DNA from: Piper betle
Taxonomy: Eukaryota > Streptophyta > Magnoliopsida > Piperales > Piperaceae
Assembly: GCA_033002965.1 (NCBI GenBank)
Contig: JAURVB010012639.1
Span: 62,001-126,000 of the forward strand
Direction of reading: 5' to 3'
Length of the DNA: 64,000 nucleotides
The notes beneath the pieces are model-generated. The model was given only the letters and a program-made list of their open reading frames with translations. It was not told the DNA's origin and did not search any database. Positions 47,966-60,437 of this stretch are shown one piece after another. Made by a program: the position numbers and the translations under genes. Positions within the stretch are counted from its first letter, which is position 1. Every line of letters starts with the position of its first letter.

Positions 47966-48886
47966 ATGGTGATGCTCAGAAATGGTTTCTCATTGGTCAA
48001 GAATGTGAGTATCCATGGATCTGGGAAGAAGACAGTGATTCTAGCTCATGGGTATGGTGGAGAACAGTATGTGTGGGATAAAATCCTTCCCCACCTTGCC
48101 AAGACTCACAGGGTCATAGTGTTTGATTGGGATTTTTCAGGGTCTACCGGAGATTTTAACCTTGTATCTGGACCTCCGATTTACTCGTCTTTTGATGCGT
48201 TCTCTAACGAGCTCATCTCTCTTGTTGAGAGCTTGGGACCGAGTGGCTCCATCGTGTATGTTGGGCATTCCATGTCTAGCATGATTGGATGCTTGGCCTC
48301 CATTCAGAGGCCAAACCTCTTTGAGAGGCTTGTAATGGTTGGATCTTCTCCTAGGTATGTCATTGACATGGCCATGTCTATATCAATATTATCAAGACCA
48401 CCTTCATTTCTATCTGTTTGTCAATAACATTGGTTATCTTTTTCATTGACTTGTAGGTATCTCAATGCACAAGGTTATGATGGAGGATTTGAGAGAGAAG
48501 ATGTTGACAAGATCTTATATCACATACAGACCAACTTACAAGCATGGGCAGTGAACTTTGCATCTATGGTTGTGGACAGGAAAGACCCAGTATCAGTGGA
48601 GAAGTTTGGGAGGAGCTTGAGGAGGATGAGGCCAGAGATAGCCCTCTCCCTTGCAAAAACTGTCTTCCTTGGTGACCAGAGAAGTGTTCTTGAAAAGGTT
48701 GAGGTGCCATGCACCATAGTGCAGTGCACCAGTGACCCTGTTGTCCCAATGTCTGTGGCATATTTCATGCAGAAAAAGATGAAGGGGGAGGCAAAGATTG
48801 AGGTGATTGAAGCTGATGGGCACTTCCCTCAGCTCACCTCCCATGAGTCTTTTATTAGTGTTCTTGACAAAATACTCTCTCTTTGA
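47966..48886 (+). CDS. DLK2: D14-LIKE2-type alpha/beta hydrolase
   Basis: Member of the D14/KAI2 receptor-hydrolase family that perceives strigolactone and karrikin-like signals in the cytosol and nucleus. Two exons, 47966-48354 and 48457-48886, join as AG|G to give 272 residues, the usual family length; the single intron falls after SSPR, just before Y-L-N. The catalytic triad is complete: Ser102 in GHSMS, Asp223 in SDPVVP, His252 in DGHFPQL. The oxyanion region HGYGGEQYVWD is at 28-38. DWDFSGS (54-60), DPVSVEKF and MRPEIALSLAKTVFL resemble the DLK2 branch (DWAFSGA type) more than D14 or KAI2, which have GHSVSAM at the nucleophile. DLK2 is known to be a transcriptional target of the KAI2/D14 pathway with weak hydrolase activity of its own; its role is less clear. 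ATG 47966 is chosen because it precedes the conserved start and follows a TATA box; a second ATG follows two codons later. Confidence 0.9.
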
Positions 48887-49870
48887 AAGGGATCAAGCTT
48901 TTTTGCTTTTGTAGTCGGTATTTGTTTGGAGTTTAATTTTTCTTCCAACTATGATGATGATGTTTATGAGTGGTCAGTATTGATTCTTGGAATTAGATGT
49001 TCATGTCAATGGTTACATATAGTTTATAGTCAAGCGCTATTGGTCATGTATGTTAAAATTAATGTATAAATAATAATAATTATCTATGCAAGCGAAATTA
49101 AGTAAATTTATTTATGTCGAGAGTACTCCCCACTTTGCACAAGGATATTGCAATTAGGTGGTCATATCCTCGTGTATAGATTAAGTATAATTTACTTTAA
49201 CCTGCAATCTAAAATAGTCTAGTACACCATCTAAAATAGTTTTAGGTTTGGCTCGATATTATTCATAACGACCTGGCTGCAAGCTGATGGCCTAAATCAT
49301 AATTTCAAAATTATTTAATTAAAGTGAGGATCATCCGATTAATATGGTAGATCTTACTTCACTAGATATTAGATGTAGTCTAATCTTGTCCGTCTTATAA
49401 TCTAACTAGTTTTAAGAAAATTTAGTCTTCAAAATCCTTTTATTTTTCTATTCATAATCCTAGCCTATGGCAATAATCTGGTCTAGCCCACAATCTAATA
49501 CAAGTATATAGGGATGGGCTTGGATATCTGATATGTGTAAATATGATCCAAATCCAATCAATTTATATCTAATCTGAAATATATATGATCCGACATAGTT
49601 TCGGTTTGTATTTGGGTTTGAACTTTTCGGATATATAACATATCCGAAAGAAGAATTTGGGGTGATCTAATCCGTATCCAATACGAATAGGTGATATTAT
49701 ATGAAATTATATTTTAAAAATATTTAAAATATAATTCTTTATTATTTCTCTCTCTCTTTTTATATTAAAATCTATATTATTTATATTAATTTAGTTAATC
49801 AGATTAAATTCAAATCGAGTATTGGTTTCCAAATTTGAATTGGATATTGATATGATAAATGAAATTGATG
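48887..49870. other. 3' flank and AT-rich spacer
   Basis: No exon recognised. The 3' end of the D14-like transcript should lie in the first 200 bp. Confidence 0.5.
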
Positions 49871-49871
49871 T

Positions 49872-50110
49872 AATTAGGGTTACTAATTGAGCGAGCCAGC
49901 TCACGAGCATTTGGCGTTCGGCTCAGCTTGACTCAACTCGACTCGACTCGACTCGAAACTTAACATTTAAATGCTCAAATTTGAACTCGAATCCTACGAG
50001 TCAAGCTTGAGCAAAGCAGTATTCGACTCTACTCGACTCGGTTATAACTCAAACTCGACTCGTAGCTCAACTCAAACTCGACTCGTAGCTTGACTCGAAC
50101 TCGACTCGAT
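49872..50110. repeat. Dispersed ACTCGACTCG-rich repeat
   Basis: Starts TAGGGTTACTAATTGAGCGAGC and continues with several ACTCGACTCG words, including a short near-tandem repeat of 'ctcgtagctcaactcaaactcga' near 50043-50100. Same family as 53275-53545. Confidence 0.55.
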
Positions 50111-50251
50111 AATATAATATAATAATATACATAATATCGTTTGTCAATTCAAAATACATTTAAAATCATAAATAAATAATATTATTGACTAAGTTTAATT
50201 GCATGTAGTTATGTTTATTTATATACAATAAAATAACAAAGTAGCATCAAT

Positions 50252-53210
50252 ACAGGGATTGCTCACTTGGGAGAGCATCATCCTAAAGACCTGAAGGTCA
50301 CGTGTTCTGTAAAACCCGTGACTCGAGTCAGGGTTTTACATTACCGAACCAGTCGGTTCGACCGTTGGTTCGAGTCGAGTCAGTTTCATGAACCGCGTCC
50401 TGAGTCAAGACCAGCCGTGAGTTATGAGCGATGAGAGTCAGGTGTACCTGAATATATGATGATAACGTCGAGAAGATGGTGAGGAATGAGTTATCAGAAT
50501 ATATGAAAGTATGCAGTATTTTTTTCTTTTTATGCGTTTGATCGGAGAAATAGTGTTAGGCCGAATAACGCATTAGGACGCGTTGGATTATATTCGGGTG
50601 GGTTAGTAGTTATAGAGCATGCCATTTGGATGTTGTTGTGTTTGTTTTAGTTTATGGAATTTTTCCATATTTTTCTAGATTTTTTTAGAATTTATTACGA
50701 ACTAGTTATTATTTTGACTCAAGTCGGAATCGAGTCAATACTAAATTACAAGTTTGCCACTAGCCATGTTTTTCTCCCTCCCGACATCTTCCCCGTCCAA
50801 ACCCTAGCCGCGCTGCCGTCATTGTGTGTTGCTGCCGACGCCGTGCTACCGCCGATCGACGCCGCCCCGCCCCGTCGTGCCGTCGCCGTGCCGCCACGAC
50901 CCACCCCGGCCACCGTCTCGCCGCCACGACGCCGGAATCGCCCCACGAAACCACCTCGGCCGCCGCCACTTCGGGCCGGATTCCACCGCCGTCCGGGCCG
51001 CTCCGCCGCCGGTGTGACCCTGACGAGCACCCCCTCGCCGTTGCCGACGTTTCCCCCATCCTCCCGACCACCGTCGAGGCTGGCCGGAGCCCCGGTCGGA
51101 GCACACCGCCGTCGCCGCCCATTTTCGACACCGTCGTCGACGGCCATCGCCGCCTCGGTTGCTCTGTTTGACACCGCCATCAGACCAAGCTCGTCGAGCT
51201 GGTGCCGATAGACCCCCTGATTGCCCAGTCCCGAATCCTTGCTGGAAAACCGCCGGAATCCGCCGAAAAACCGCCGACACTCGCCGGAAAACCGCCGGAA
51301 CCGTTGGAAAATTGGATTCGTGGGACATTCGCCGGATCATCAGCCGAACGCACCTGGTCCAATCTGATCGGACTTCGGACGCCGCTAGGTGCCGAATTCA
51401 AGTTTCGAGCCGCGAAACGGAAACCCTAGCCGTCGCCGATTTTCGACGACGCGAGGTATAATTTATTTTAACTTAATTAATTGAAAGTATTGATTATTAG
51501 AATTGGCATGCTATGATTGATGAATTGTGCATTGTAATTACTTATATAAATGTGGATTTGATTTAGAATAAAATATGAAATTTGTGGAATTGTGTGGTGT
51601 TAAAAAATAGAAGTTATGAAACTAATTAGGGTTATTAGGTAATGGTCATGATCTAATGCAAACTAGCCTAAGTAGACTTACTAGAATTGATTGCTAGAAT
51701 TGATATAGGTTGATGTGTGATGGTTGATGCGCGATTGTGTTGATTGTGTGTGCATGCTATAGGATGTGTGATTCATCATGCAGGCATTAGTTTTTAGCCT
51801 GATTGTGTAGGTACGGTGTAGGAGCTCGCCGCCTAGGCGCGTGGACCCGTTTGGAGCTTCTACCAGGTCCGTTTAGGACTCGTTCTCTGATTTACGCTAC
51901 TCTCTTGTGTATTTGATTTATTATGTGCATGACGAGTTAAGTGGCGTTTTATCGAATCCCACTTAACTCGGGCCATTTAGCCAACGATTTTCCGGATTAA
52001 TAACCCTCGAGGATGAGATCCCTCGAGTTTGTTTTCGAACTTCAGATCCAGCTCACGTTGCCTTCGGCCCTATTGTATAAATCCCAACCCAGACCTATAT
52101 ATATATGTATAGTTTTCGTGTTTTTGTGAGAGACTGAATGAGGGAAATCCGACTACCGTGTTACGCGAGCGGGCACGTGTGTGTCGACAGTGGACTCTGG
52201 AATGGTGTGCGGGCCATTTCATTCCCGAGGGATCCTGACAACTCCACCTTTGAGTTCCTCAAACCCAGATTAGTGTGGAGGTTCACAAGTACTGCATTGC
52301 AGCGCATGTCTAGACTTGTGGTTTCAAAGGGTACTGAAGGCGACTGCCTGAGAGTACTCGGCCTTCGTGCTCAAGGCCAGGAGTAATATGGAAGGTGCAG
52401 AGGGCGGAAAGGAACAAGATTTGACGTGAGAAGCAATAGAGAAATGGCCGAGGCATGAGAATGTGAAAGATAGGGGGACGCTGTCGACCCGAGGGCGACG
52501 GCTCCCGTATGTGCCCTGATGAGAGTTATTGAGGAAGTATATGGTTTTCATTCAACAGGAGAGTTTTCTCTCCTGTGCCAGTTTGATATTAGTTATTTTC
52601 CGGGCCGGTAACACTCGTTACTGACGGTTTTTCTATATATATGTAGGTGAGAAATGCGAAGGATGAAAGCTGTCGGGACTGCGGAGGAGCAGCACGGAAC
52701 TGCGCACACATGTACCTGTCGCGTGTAACGTATAATGATGGTGTGTTATTGTTATGTAAACGATAATTTTGATGTGTTTGTTTAGATAAATTGCTTGATA
52801 TGAAATGAATGGATAAATATGAATGAGTAATGAGTTTGGAGTTTAGGCTCGGTTCAATTGAAACGAAAGAGATAGCGATGAATGCTACGGTAGATTATCA
52901 TGTTTTATCGTATTTTGATAAAATATTTATATACCTTGTTGTGGATAATTTTTAATTAAAATTTTCTTGTCGTTGCATGGTTTTGTTTTGCTTGCACATC
53001 ATAGCATGCATGTAGGACTACGTTAGAACCCACGCATCCCATTCATGCATTTCACATTTGCATCTCCATCTTGAAACGCCGAGAGTAGATCCTGGTCGGC
53101 TTAACCGAATCTAGTAGATTAGCGAACGGTTCGGTCGCCGGTGACATTTCCGGGTCGGTTCACGGGTGAGCCGAAACGGGGTGTTACATGTTCAATTCAC
53201 ACTCATCACA
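50252..53210 (+). pseudogene. tRNA-Phe-like sequence split by a solo LTR
   Basis: 50252-50307 followed by 53194-53210 gives a 73-nt sequence that follows plant tRNA-Phe along its full length: D-arm GCTCACTTGGGAGAGC, anticodon loop CTAAAGA, variable AGGTC, T arm starting ACGTGTTC and then AATTCAC. The LTR sits in the T loop, and the TGTTC of the T arm is the duplicated target. Relative to tRNA-Phe(GAA) the anticodon would be AAA, and the acceptor stem no longer pairs at positions 1-3. Most changes look like C-to-T or G-to-A, as expected for decay of methylated DNA. It is a pseudogene or a tRNA-derived SINE head, not a working tRNA. Confidence 0.7.
50308..53188 (+). mobile_element. Solo LTR, Ty3/gypsy (Tekay/Del-like), 2.9 kb
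   Basis: Begins TGTAAAACCCGTG and ends GGGGTGTTACA, with a perfect 5-bp target duplication TGTTC at 50303-50307 and 53189-53193. No internal domain and no partner LTR is present. It is collinear with 4668-8290. The GC-rich stretch at 50750-51460 has long open frames in several frames on both strands; this is a composition effect of the LTR, not a gene. A direct repeat of CCGCCGGAATCCGCCGAAAA-type words lies near 51245-51305. Confidence 0.88.
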
Positions 53211-53274
53211 TTATCATTTTTTATTGGATACATGTATAAAAAAAATAAAAATCGTAATTAGTATTTAGGCCTGG

Positions 53275-53545
53275 GCCCAAGTGAGCGAGCTAGCTCGTGA
53301 ACTACTTTTGAGCTAGTTTTGAGCTCCCAAATGAACTGGGTTTCGAGCTCATCAAAATTCAAAAGTTTAATATATTTGAGCTCGAGTCAAATTTGAACAA
53401 CATAAAAAATGTTTGAGTCGATTTCGAGAGCATATATGTTCAAAACTTGTTCGATCTCGAGTCGAGTTTGAACAAATTTCGAGCTATTCGAGTTGAGTTC
53501 GAACTTAAACTGAATTCGGTTTGCTCGCTCATTTAGCAGCCCTAG
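53275..53545. mobile_element. MITE-like element with GAGCGAGC terminal inverted motif
   Basis: Left end TAGGCCTGGGCCCAAGTGAG, followed by CGAGC, faces the right end GCTCGCTCATTTAGCAGCCC, then TA, as an imperfect terminal inverted repeat. The inside is full of GAGCTCGAGTCGA-like words and has no coding capacity. It resembles short non-autonomous DNA elements; the superfamily was not determined. Confidence 0.5.
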
Positions 53546-53642
53546 ATAATCTTAAGATTCGGGTTTGGATTAGATACTAATATAGTTATATCCAATTCAT
53601 GTCTCAGACCCATCCCTACAAATATACAATCTTAGGTATGCT

Positions 53643-53644
<2 letters not shown>

Positions 53645-53687
<43 letters not shown>
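53645..53687. repeat. (TA)n microsatellite
   Basis: About 21 TA units. Confidence 0.95.
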
Positions 53688-53689
<2 letters not shown>

Positions 53690-55290
53690 TTTATAATTGA
53701 TAAAAACTCGGTCTATGAGCAAACTAATATGTCTAAGCCAATCATTTAAAATCACTTATAAGAAATTAACGATAATATATCTTATCTTACTTAAGTAGTA
53801 ATTTTTTTAGCCCCAGAATAACCTTGAGAATTTTAAAATCCAGCCATCTTACAAAATTTTAACCCCGAATTCTTTCCTTCGACCCGTTAGCCTATAGACC
53901 ATATTAATAATTGAATCTAGTCCAATATCTAATACATTTTTTAAAATCAATTTTGATATCATTTACAAGGTCCCCACCTAATCTATCTTATTATTAAAGT
54001 TGACGATCTATAATCTATTCCTGATAATATCCCTCGTCAATCTAGCTTAAAATTTTTTCATAACACACACATCTTCCATTAATAAATCTACCCTTATTAA
54101 TTAAAGTGACATCTGATCAAAAGTAGGAAATTTAACCAATTAAAATATAACAAAAATAAAAAATAATAGATCAAATTATTATAATTTAATTTTTCATTCA
54201 ATTAGGATCTATCTTTAAAGTTAATCAGAATCTATAAAATCTATATTTAAGATATTAAATTATTATAGTTTATCTTATTATTGAATGAGAGATTAATTAT
54301 AAAATTAAAATTTATCTTTAGTATAAGTTGTGCATGGTATATAGGAGCATAAATTAGCTTAGCTGAGTCGGGTGTCATTAGTTTGCTCAAGCTGGATTCA
54401 TTACTAGGTTACATATTTTTAGCCAAGCTCGAATATTTACTTGTTCAAACTTGGTTTGTGGTTAATGAAGATAAGAGTCAAGTTGAGCCAAGCCGAGTAA
54501 AATGGCTTGGCTTGATTGTACCCCAATAAGTATAGCAAATTCCTAATATTTAGTAGTAATAAATAGGAGTAAGAATTCGTTAATTAGTAGTTTATAACTG
54601 TTATACTTATCAATTGTTAGGAAATAACTAATTATTAAATAAGTAACTAGTGAGCTTGGTTACTATGAGTACGATCACAATATATTCTTATTTTAATCTT
54701 ATTTAGAGTGATAAGTTATATTTGATATATTTTAATTTAAAAATAATAATAATTTAGGATAAGCATAGATATTGTAATTATCAAACAAGCTAAATAGTTG
54801 ATAGAAATAACATGTTAAATACAAAGATACATTCTTGCAAGTAATTGCCGATAGTATAAGAGTTATTTACTTATAACAACTTGACATAAAATATATTATA
54901 CTGAGTCAAATCAAACCCAAGTAGTATATAAAGTTTAAACATATTGAGCTTGAATACTTTTTAGTCAAATTTTATTCAGAGTTCAACGAACTATCGGTTT
55001 CAAACAGAATATTTTTTACCAGCACAAAATTAATGAGTATGAATTTAAGTAGACCAAGAGAAGTATAAAATATTTGCGAGTCGGTTTTGCTAGTTTACAT
55101 CATTAATAGTACCGTTAATAATTAAGTGGAATAAATTATAAAATAGGATAAAAAAAATAGAAGGAATAAAAATAAGAAAAGGGTTTGATGGTGGAGAGAA
55201 TATGAAAGGGTGAAAGGTGATGGGCGACAGAGAATATGAATTTCCCGCTGCGCAGCCTTTTTATCTCCCACCACCTCCACCTTCTCCCCC

Positions 55291-58200
55291 ATGGCCGCCC
55301 TCTCCCCTCAAACCATGGCTACCCGCACCCTCACCACCCTCTCCATCCCCTACCCTCATCTCCTGGTTCCCTCTCCCTCTCTCTGTCTCTCTCTTTTTCA
55401 TAATTTTTGGGTTCTTTTTTTGTTCGGTTTGGTTTGGTTTTGATTCGTTTGCTTGGTTGCATGCAGGATAGGAGCAAGGACTTGTCGGAGAAGATTGAAT
55501 CCGCGTTTGGCCCAGAGGGGCTTGGGATTCTGTCTGTGTCTGATGTAAGTGGCAATCTGAGATCAACCTTTTTTTATTCAGTTGGGATGATCATGCCTGT
55601 TTTTTGCATGGTAATGTTCTTATGATGTTGCTGCTTTGTTTTTGTTGAGGTTCCTGGCTTCTCTGAGTTGAGGAAGAATCTGTTGCAACTTTCTCCCAGG
55701 TGGTTGGTTGTATCTTGTCAAGTGTTTCATTGTCCTGTTTCGAATTTATGAGTGTTTTCAAGTTTTGTTGATCAGGTTGGCAAATCTTCCTGATGAGGCA
55801 AAGGAAAAGCTTGAAGATGAAGAAAGCAGGTTTTATCTGTGTTATTTCATGGCCAAGTGCTTTTAAGGCTGTGGGTTATTTGTAAAAAGGAGCATACAAA
55901 GTAAAATGAAATGAAGTAAAGTGGAAAGAGATTTTGAGCTTTTTAATATTAGAGATTTTGAAATTTTAGATGCTTATGCTTTCTTTCTGATGGAAATTGA
56001 GGTCTAACAACTGATATTGAATTTGTTAGTAATAGAATTTTGCCAATAAGTTTCTTCACTTCTACTTCAGAAATATTATTGCAATTTTTAATAATTGTCT
56101 AGCTGAGGACTATTGTTGGTTCTAGTTATAACTTTGGATGGAGTCATGGAAAGGAAAAGCTCGAGTCTGGTAAAGTTGGTATGCCTCTGTCGCTATATTT
56201 CAATTTGTTGATAAAGAAAAAGATTGTGGGTTGCCGTCCTCCCCTGTCCATTACGTGGCGAGTTTGTCATGTAGCCTGCCTATCTTGCTTGTCTTTATCA
56301 ACTTGTTGTAAATGACAAACTTAAAAGAGTGTCCAACATCCTTATAACTGAATTTGCTAAAACTACTGGTGATGTTGTTGTATTTTATATACTGACTGTC
56401 TTTTGATTAAAGTTTATAGGAAGATAGATCTGTCATTTACCTTTAGGTAGTTCAATTTGTCTGACAGATATATTGAAGGGATCTTTTTATGCGAATCCAA
56501 TTCTGGACACGCCAACAAATGACCTTTCCCTTTTACAAAGGTAAGCTAGGTTCTTATTCATTTTTTTGTCTGTCAATTTGCTCTGAATAATACCAAATGT
56601 TCCTAGTTCAATATTAGCTTTCCGTTTGGGTGAGATTCTACTGCAACAACATTAACGTCCTTTTTTTTTTTGCAAAGAAGGAACTTAATTCTCTGCTGTA
56701 AATTTATTGTTGTGTTTCTTTCTTTTCCATCCTTCACATCTTTCAGATCAAAGTTAATGAAATGGACTGTCATTTATAGCCATGATAGCTACAGAGTCCA
56801 ATTTTCTTTGATAGTTGAAAATGATGTTTTGGATGCTAGGTGAGTTACAAGAGGGGCAACCGAAACAATGAGTATACTCTAGTGTCAGTATGTTTTCTGT
56901 GTCAAGTTACACATGCTTTACTTTACATCAAGAAGAAGTAAGTGTATGTTATGAAAAACTAAGGATGAAGTTCATAACTTCATAAAAAGGGCAGCCACAA
57001 GCACAAGGGTTCCTGTTGTTCGAGGTTTGGGGAAGGGTTGGACCTCAAAGGGTGTGGCAGCCTTATCCTGCATTTTGCAAGAGGCTGGTTCCATGACTCT
57101 AGGGGCACTTAACATTTATTACAGGCTCCACTTTTTTGTATGATATACTTGGTACTTAGGAAGCTGTTTTTTGAGTAGCATTTGTAATTACTCGAGCTGT
57201 GTAGGTTTGGTTATTTTAACACTGACTTTATGTGAAATATTCTAACAATATAGCTATCTCTATCATTTAGATATCCACCATATTGCCGACCAAATATATG
57301 GCCCAGTCAAGACTTGCCTGAACTTGAAAGTGGTATGATTATGTGGGAATGGACCTTTATATTTTATATGTTAATGTTTATACCAAGCATGTCCAAAAAG
57401 AAAGCACTGAATGATGTTCTGATGTATTCTTAGTATTTATTATGACAATATTTTTTGGTTAAATTTCTTAAAAGCTAATAGTCAAATCATTTTTTTTCGT
57501 GAAGTTTTATTCACAAAAGCATCATTTCTATTGTAGCTTTTAAAAAGCTTGGCAAGCTGATGTTGGATGTTGGTTTATTGTTAGCACATCACTGTGATCA
57601 TTATGGTATGTGTTCTTTGTTTATATTTTCAATTTATTGCTCTTATCATTTGTGTTCAAACAATTCCTGTAAGAGGTTATACTTTATCTAGGGAATTTAA
57701 ATGTGCAAGGTTGGCATGGACTTTTGGGTTTGGTTCAAAAGATTTTTGTTTTTATCTATATATAAGTTGCCCTGGAAAGTATTTTCTAATGCTGATTTGT
57801 TAAAATTTGTTAGTTTCACATATTAAGAAACTGGACTGCAGTGAAGGCCTTGAGCAGATACTAATAAATTCTCGGTGCCACAAAGGTCGTCTTTTGTATT
57901 ACTTTCCACAGAAATGTAGGTAAGATTGGAATACTTTTGACTGGGTTTTGTGCCTTTTAAGGGCTGAAAATGCTTGCTTGTATTTCAGAGACTTTTCCTT
58001 CGGTAAATTTGATGAAATTCATCTCATAAGTTGGAACTATTGAATGTGCCCTCTTGGGGATCGTATCTATTTCACAGACATTTGATCTTGCATATTGCAT
58101 TGGAAATGGTCATGCATTTTTGTCAATTCTTGTTCCATATTTTCTGCAGTGATTTCACTCAAGATTCTTCATCATTGTCATCATGGTGTGGATGGCATAC

Positions 58201-60437
58201 AGACCATGGTTCTCTTACAGGTGGTTTCCTTAGTTGTTTATTCATTCTTGTATTGTTTTTTTACATTTGACAGTAAAACGTAAGAAGTGATCTTCGACAT
58301 CAACACTTAACCTTTACAGGATGCTTACTTTATTGTCCTTAGAGCTAAATGGTAGAAAAATTGCAACATTTTTTTGCTTCACCATTACAGTTCCACAATC
58401 AAATTTTCGATGTAAAATATAATAACTAAACGAAATTAATTGTTAGACTCCTAGTAATTTGATGTTACGTTAGATTGGATAAATTTAAATTTTTAGCCTA
58501 AAATACTGCATGTTTGAAATCATTCTCGTGAAATCTACAATTATGCCTCAAAAGAAAATATTTAAGAAATACCTCTCTGGAGTGTATCACAATTCTACCT
58601 CACTTGCTCAACATAGTGATCTGCTCATCCAACTATTCCCTTTCTTGAACTTGAGACTTCCAGTGTGGACCAAGGCATATTGAAAGTATGAAATATCATA
58701 ATCACCCCATCTGTCCTGCCAGTTCCATGATTTATTACAGTACTATGTGGAGGACCCTGGGTTTCCGCATGGATGTTTTATCCTATTGCTGTTTCTTTAT
58801 TGACAGAGAATGACGCTTTCCTAAGTTTTTCATGTGGTAAGGGTGGAGAGCATGGGGTAAGATGGCCATCAATCGCATTCTTGTTTTCGACTGTTGTAAT
58901 GGTTTTATCTGCTTTTGCAGGCCTTACCTGTGCTATGTATACTTCAGACTCCCTTGAAATAAACTGCCCAGATGAGGAGGCTGGTCTCTATATCACAACA
59001 CGAAATAATGACATTGTCAAAGTAATAGTTCTTTCTTTGTTTCTTGTTTAGCATTATGGATCATATACTATAACCTTGGGGTAATCTTTAGACTAAAAAC
59101 TGGTTCTTTTGGCTTCCTTAAGTCTTTTCATGCCAGGTCAAACCAGCTAAATAGTAGAAGGTTATGATGTTGGATTTCTAGGATTTATTCCCTCAATTTG
59201 GTCTATTTTGTCTAGAAATTATGATATACTGGATTATTGGAATATTTGTAATTTCTCTGTTTAATTAGGTTGTATTTGGGGTGGATGAAATTGCATATCA
59301 AATTGGTGAAACGACTGAAATTCTTTCTGGTGGATATCTTTGCGCAACTCCTCATTGTGTGAGGGTATGTTTGCTGCCATCTCTTATTTTATCCACTTCT
59401 TTTGCTATAGTTGTCTTAATGCGGTTGTGGATTTTATAATCACCTTAAGTTAGGTACGCTAAGGTTGACCGCATGGATTATGTATTGCTTGTTATTTTCT
59501 TTCACATTTAACTTGCATCGAAAAAGTAGTAGGTTCTTTATGCTGAATGTCTATTGTGGCAACCCTTGTAAGAGAGGAAAAAGATATGGAGTTCTAACAG
59601 CATGAACGGCATACTCTCTGCCTTTTGGGATTAGCTGAGATAATTGTTGTTTGATGAATCTCGTCAATTGTCTGTCATTGTGAAGTTGGCCGTTAAAAGA
59701 TATGCATTTTGTCAAGATATGCATTTTGCTTCTCCAGGGAAGCATGACAATTCTTGTGTCTGACACATTCGGTGCGGACGAGAATTTGCACGACAATGCT
59801 TATTTAGTATTTGGTTTTTGAATGTAACCAGTTATTCTCATGTATTTGTGATTCTCTTTCTTTATGTTGATGTAAGATATTGTGGTACTTCATGTTCACT
59901 TATGTTTTGATTTTCATATGATTAGGCCCCTAGTAGAGAGAAAGCTTTTGGAATTGATCGTTCGACTTTCGCTCTTTTTATGCAACCTGACTGGTATGCT
60001 CCCTCGCTTTGATCTAGTACTAAACCACATTTGCCCCTCTCAATTTTTATAGGTGTTGAAAATTGCAGGAATCCAACTAACTGTATTTGTTTCATGTATG
60101 TTATTTCCTAGGGATGAGAAACTGAACTTTCCGAGCGAAGTGCATCTGCATAAGGGGGTAAGTTCTTGAGCTTCTTCTTTGTCTGTATTTATCTGTATCT
60201 CATATTTTTGTTCTCTGAAAATGACTAGGCCGTTTCAGCATATTGCGTTAAAAATATAAATTGTGCAACTTTTAAGGAGTAGTTATTGCTACTTCTCCGA
60301 CTATTTCTACGATCCTCTGCAACAAAACGGGCATTAATCTGAAACGATTTTCGTGTTTTCAGCGCATTCCACCAGATGGAGCTCTTACCTTTGGGGAGTA
60401 CTCTCAGATTGTTATCAATAAATACTACAGTCAATGA
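55291..60437 (+). CDS. 2-oxoglutarate/Fe(II)-dependent oxygenase family protein
   Basis: Plant member of the isopenicillin-N-synthase-like 2OG oxygenase superfamily; substrate unknown. Fifteen exons: 55291-55365, 55467-55544, 55650-55699, 55776-55829, 56126-56178, 56468-56540, 57271-57332, 57537-57605, 57814-57919, 58150-58220, 58921-59021, 59269-59364, 59926-59993, 60112-60157, 60363-60437. They sum to 1077 nt, 358 residues, with all phases agreeing. The N-terminal part has IESAFGPEGLGILSVSDVPGF (38-58) and NFGWSHGKEKLESGK. The iron-binding triad is His223-x-Asp225 in GWHTDHGS and His293 in TPHCV. Arg308 with Ser309-Thr310 in GIDRSTFALFMQP fits the 2OG contact. It resembles a conserved low-copy plant family more than the hormone or flavonoid oxygenases. 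The exon 1 donor (CTG|GTTCCC) is weak, so the first 25 residues are the least certain part; a second in-frame ATG lies at 55315. Confidence 0.85.

Larger units (their letters stand above)
53211..55290. other. Repeat-rich spacer before the oxygenase gene
   Basis: Contains the MITE-like repeat 53275-53545, a (TA)n tract (53645-53687), an AT-rich dispersed repeat (about 54160-54345) and another TCGAG-type fragment (54350-54530). No gene was found. Confidence 0.5.

Noticed and set aside
50654..51461. Long overlapping GC-rich open frames on both strands
   Set aside because: They lie in the middle of a solo LTR with target duplication, are open in several frames at once, and encode only Pro/Arg/Ala-rich low-complexity sequence. 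The same happens in the sister LTR at 5291-5948.
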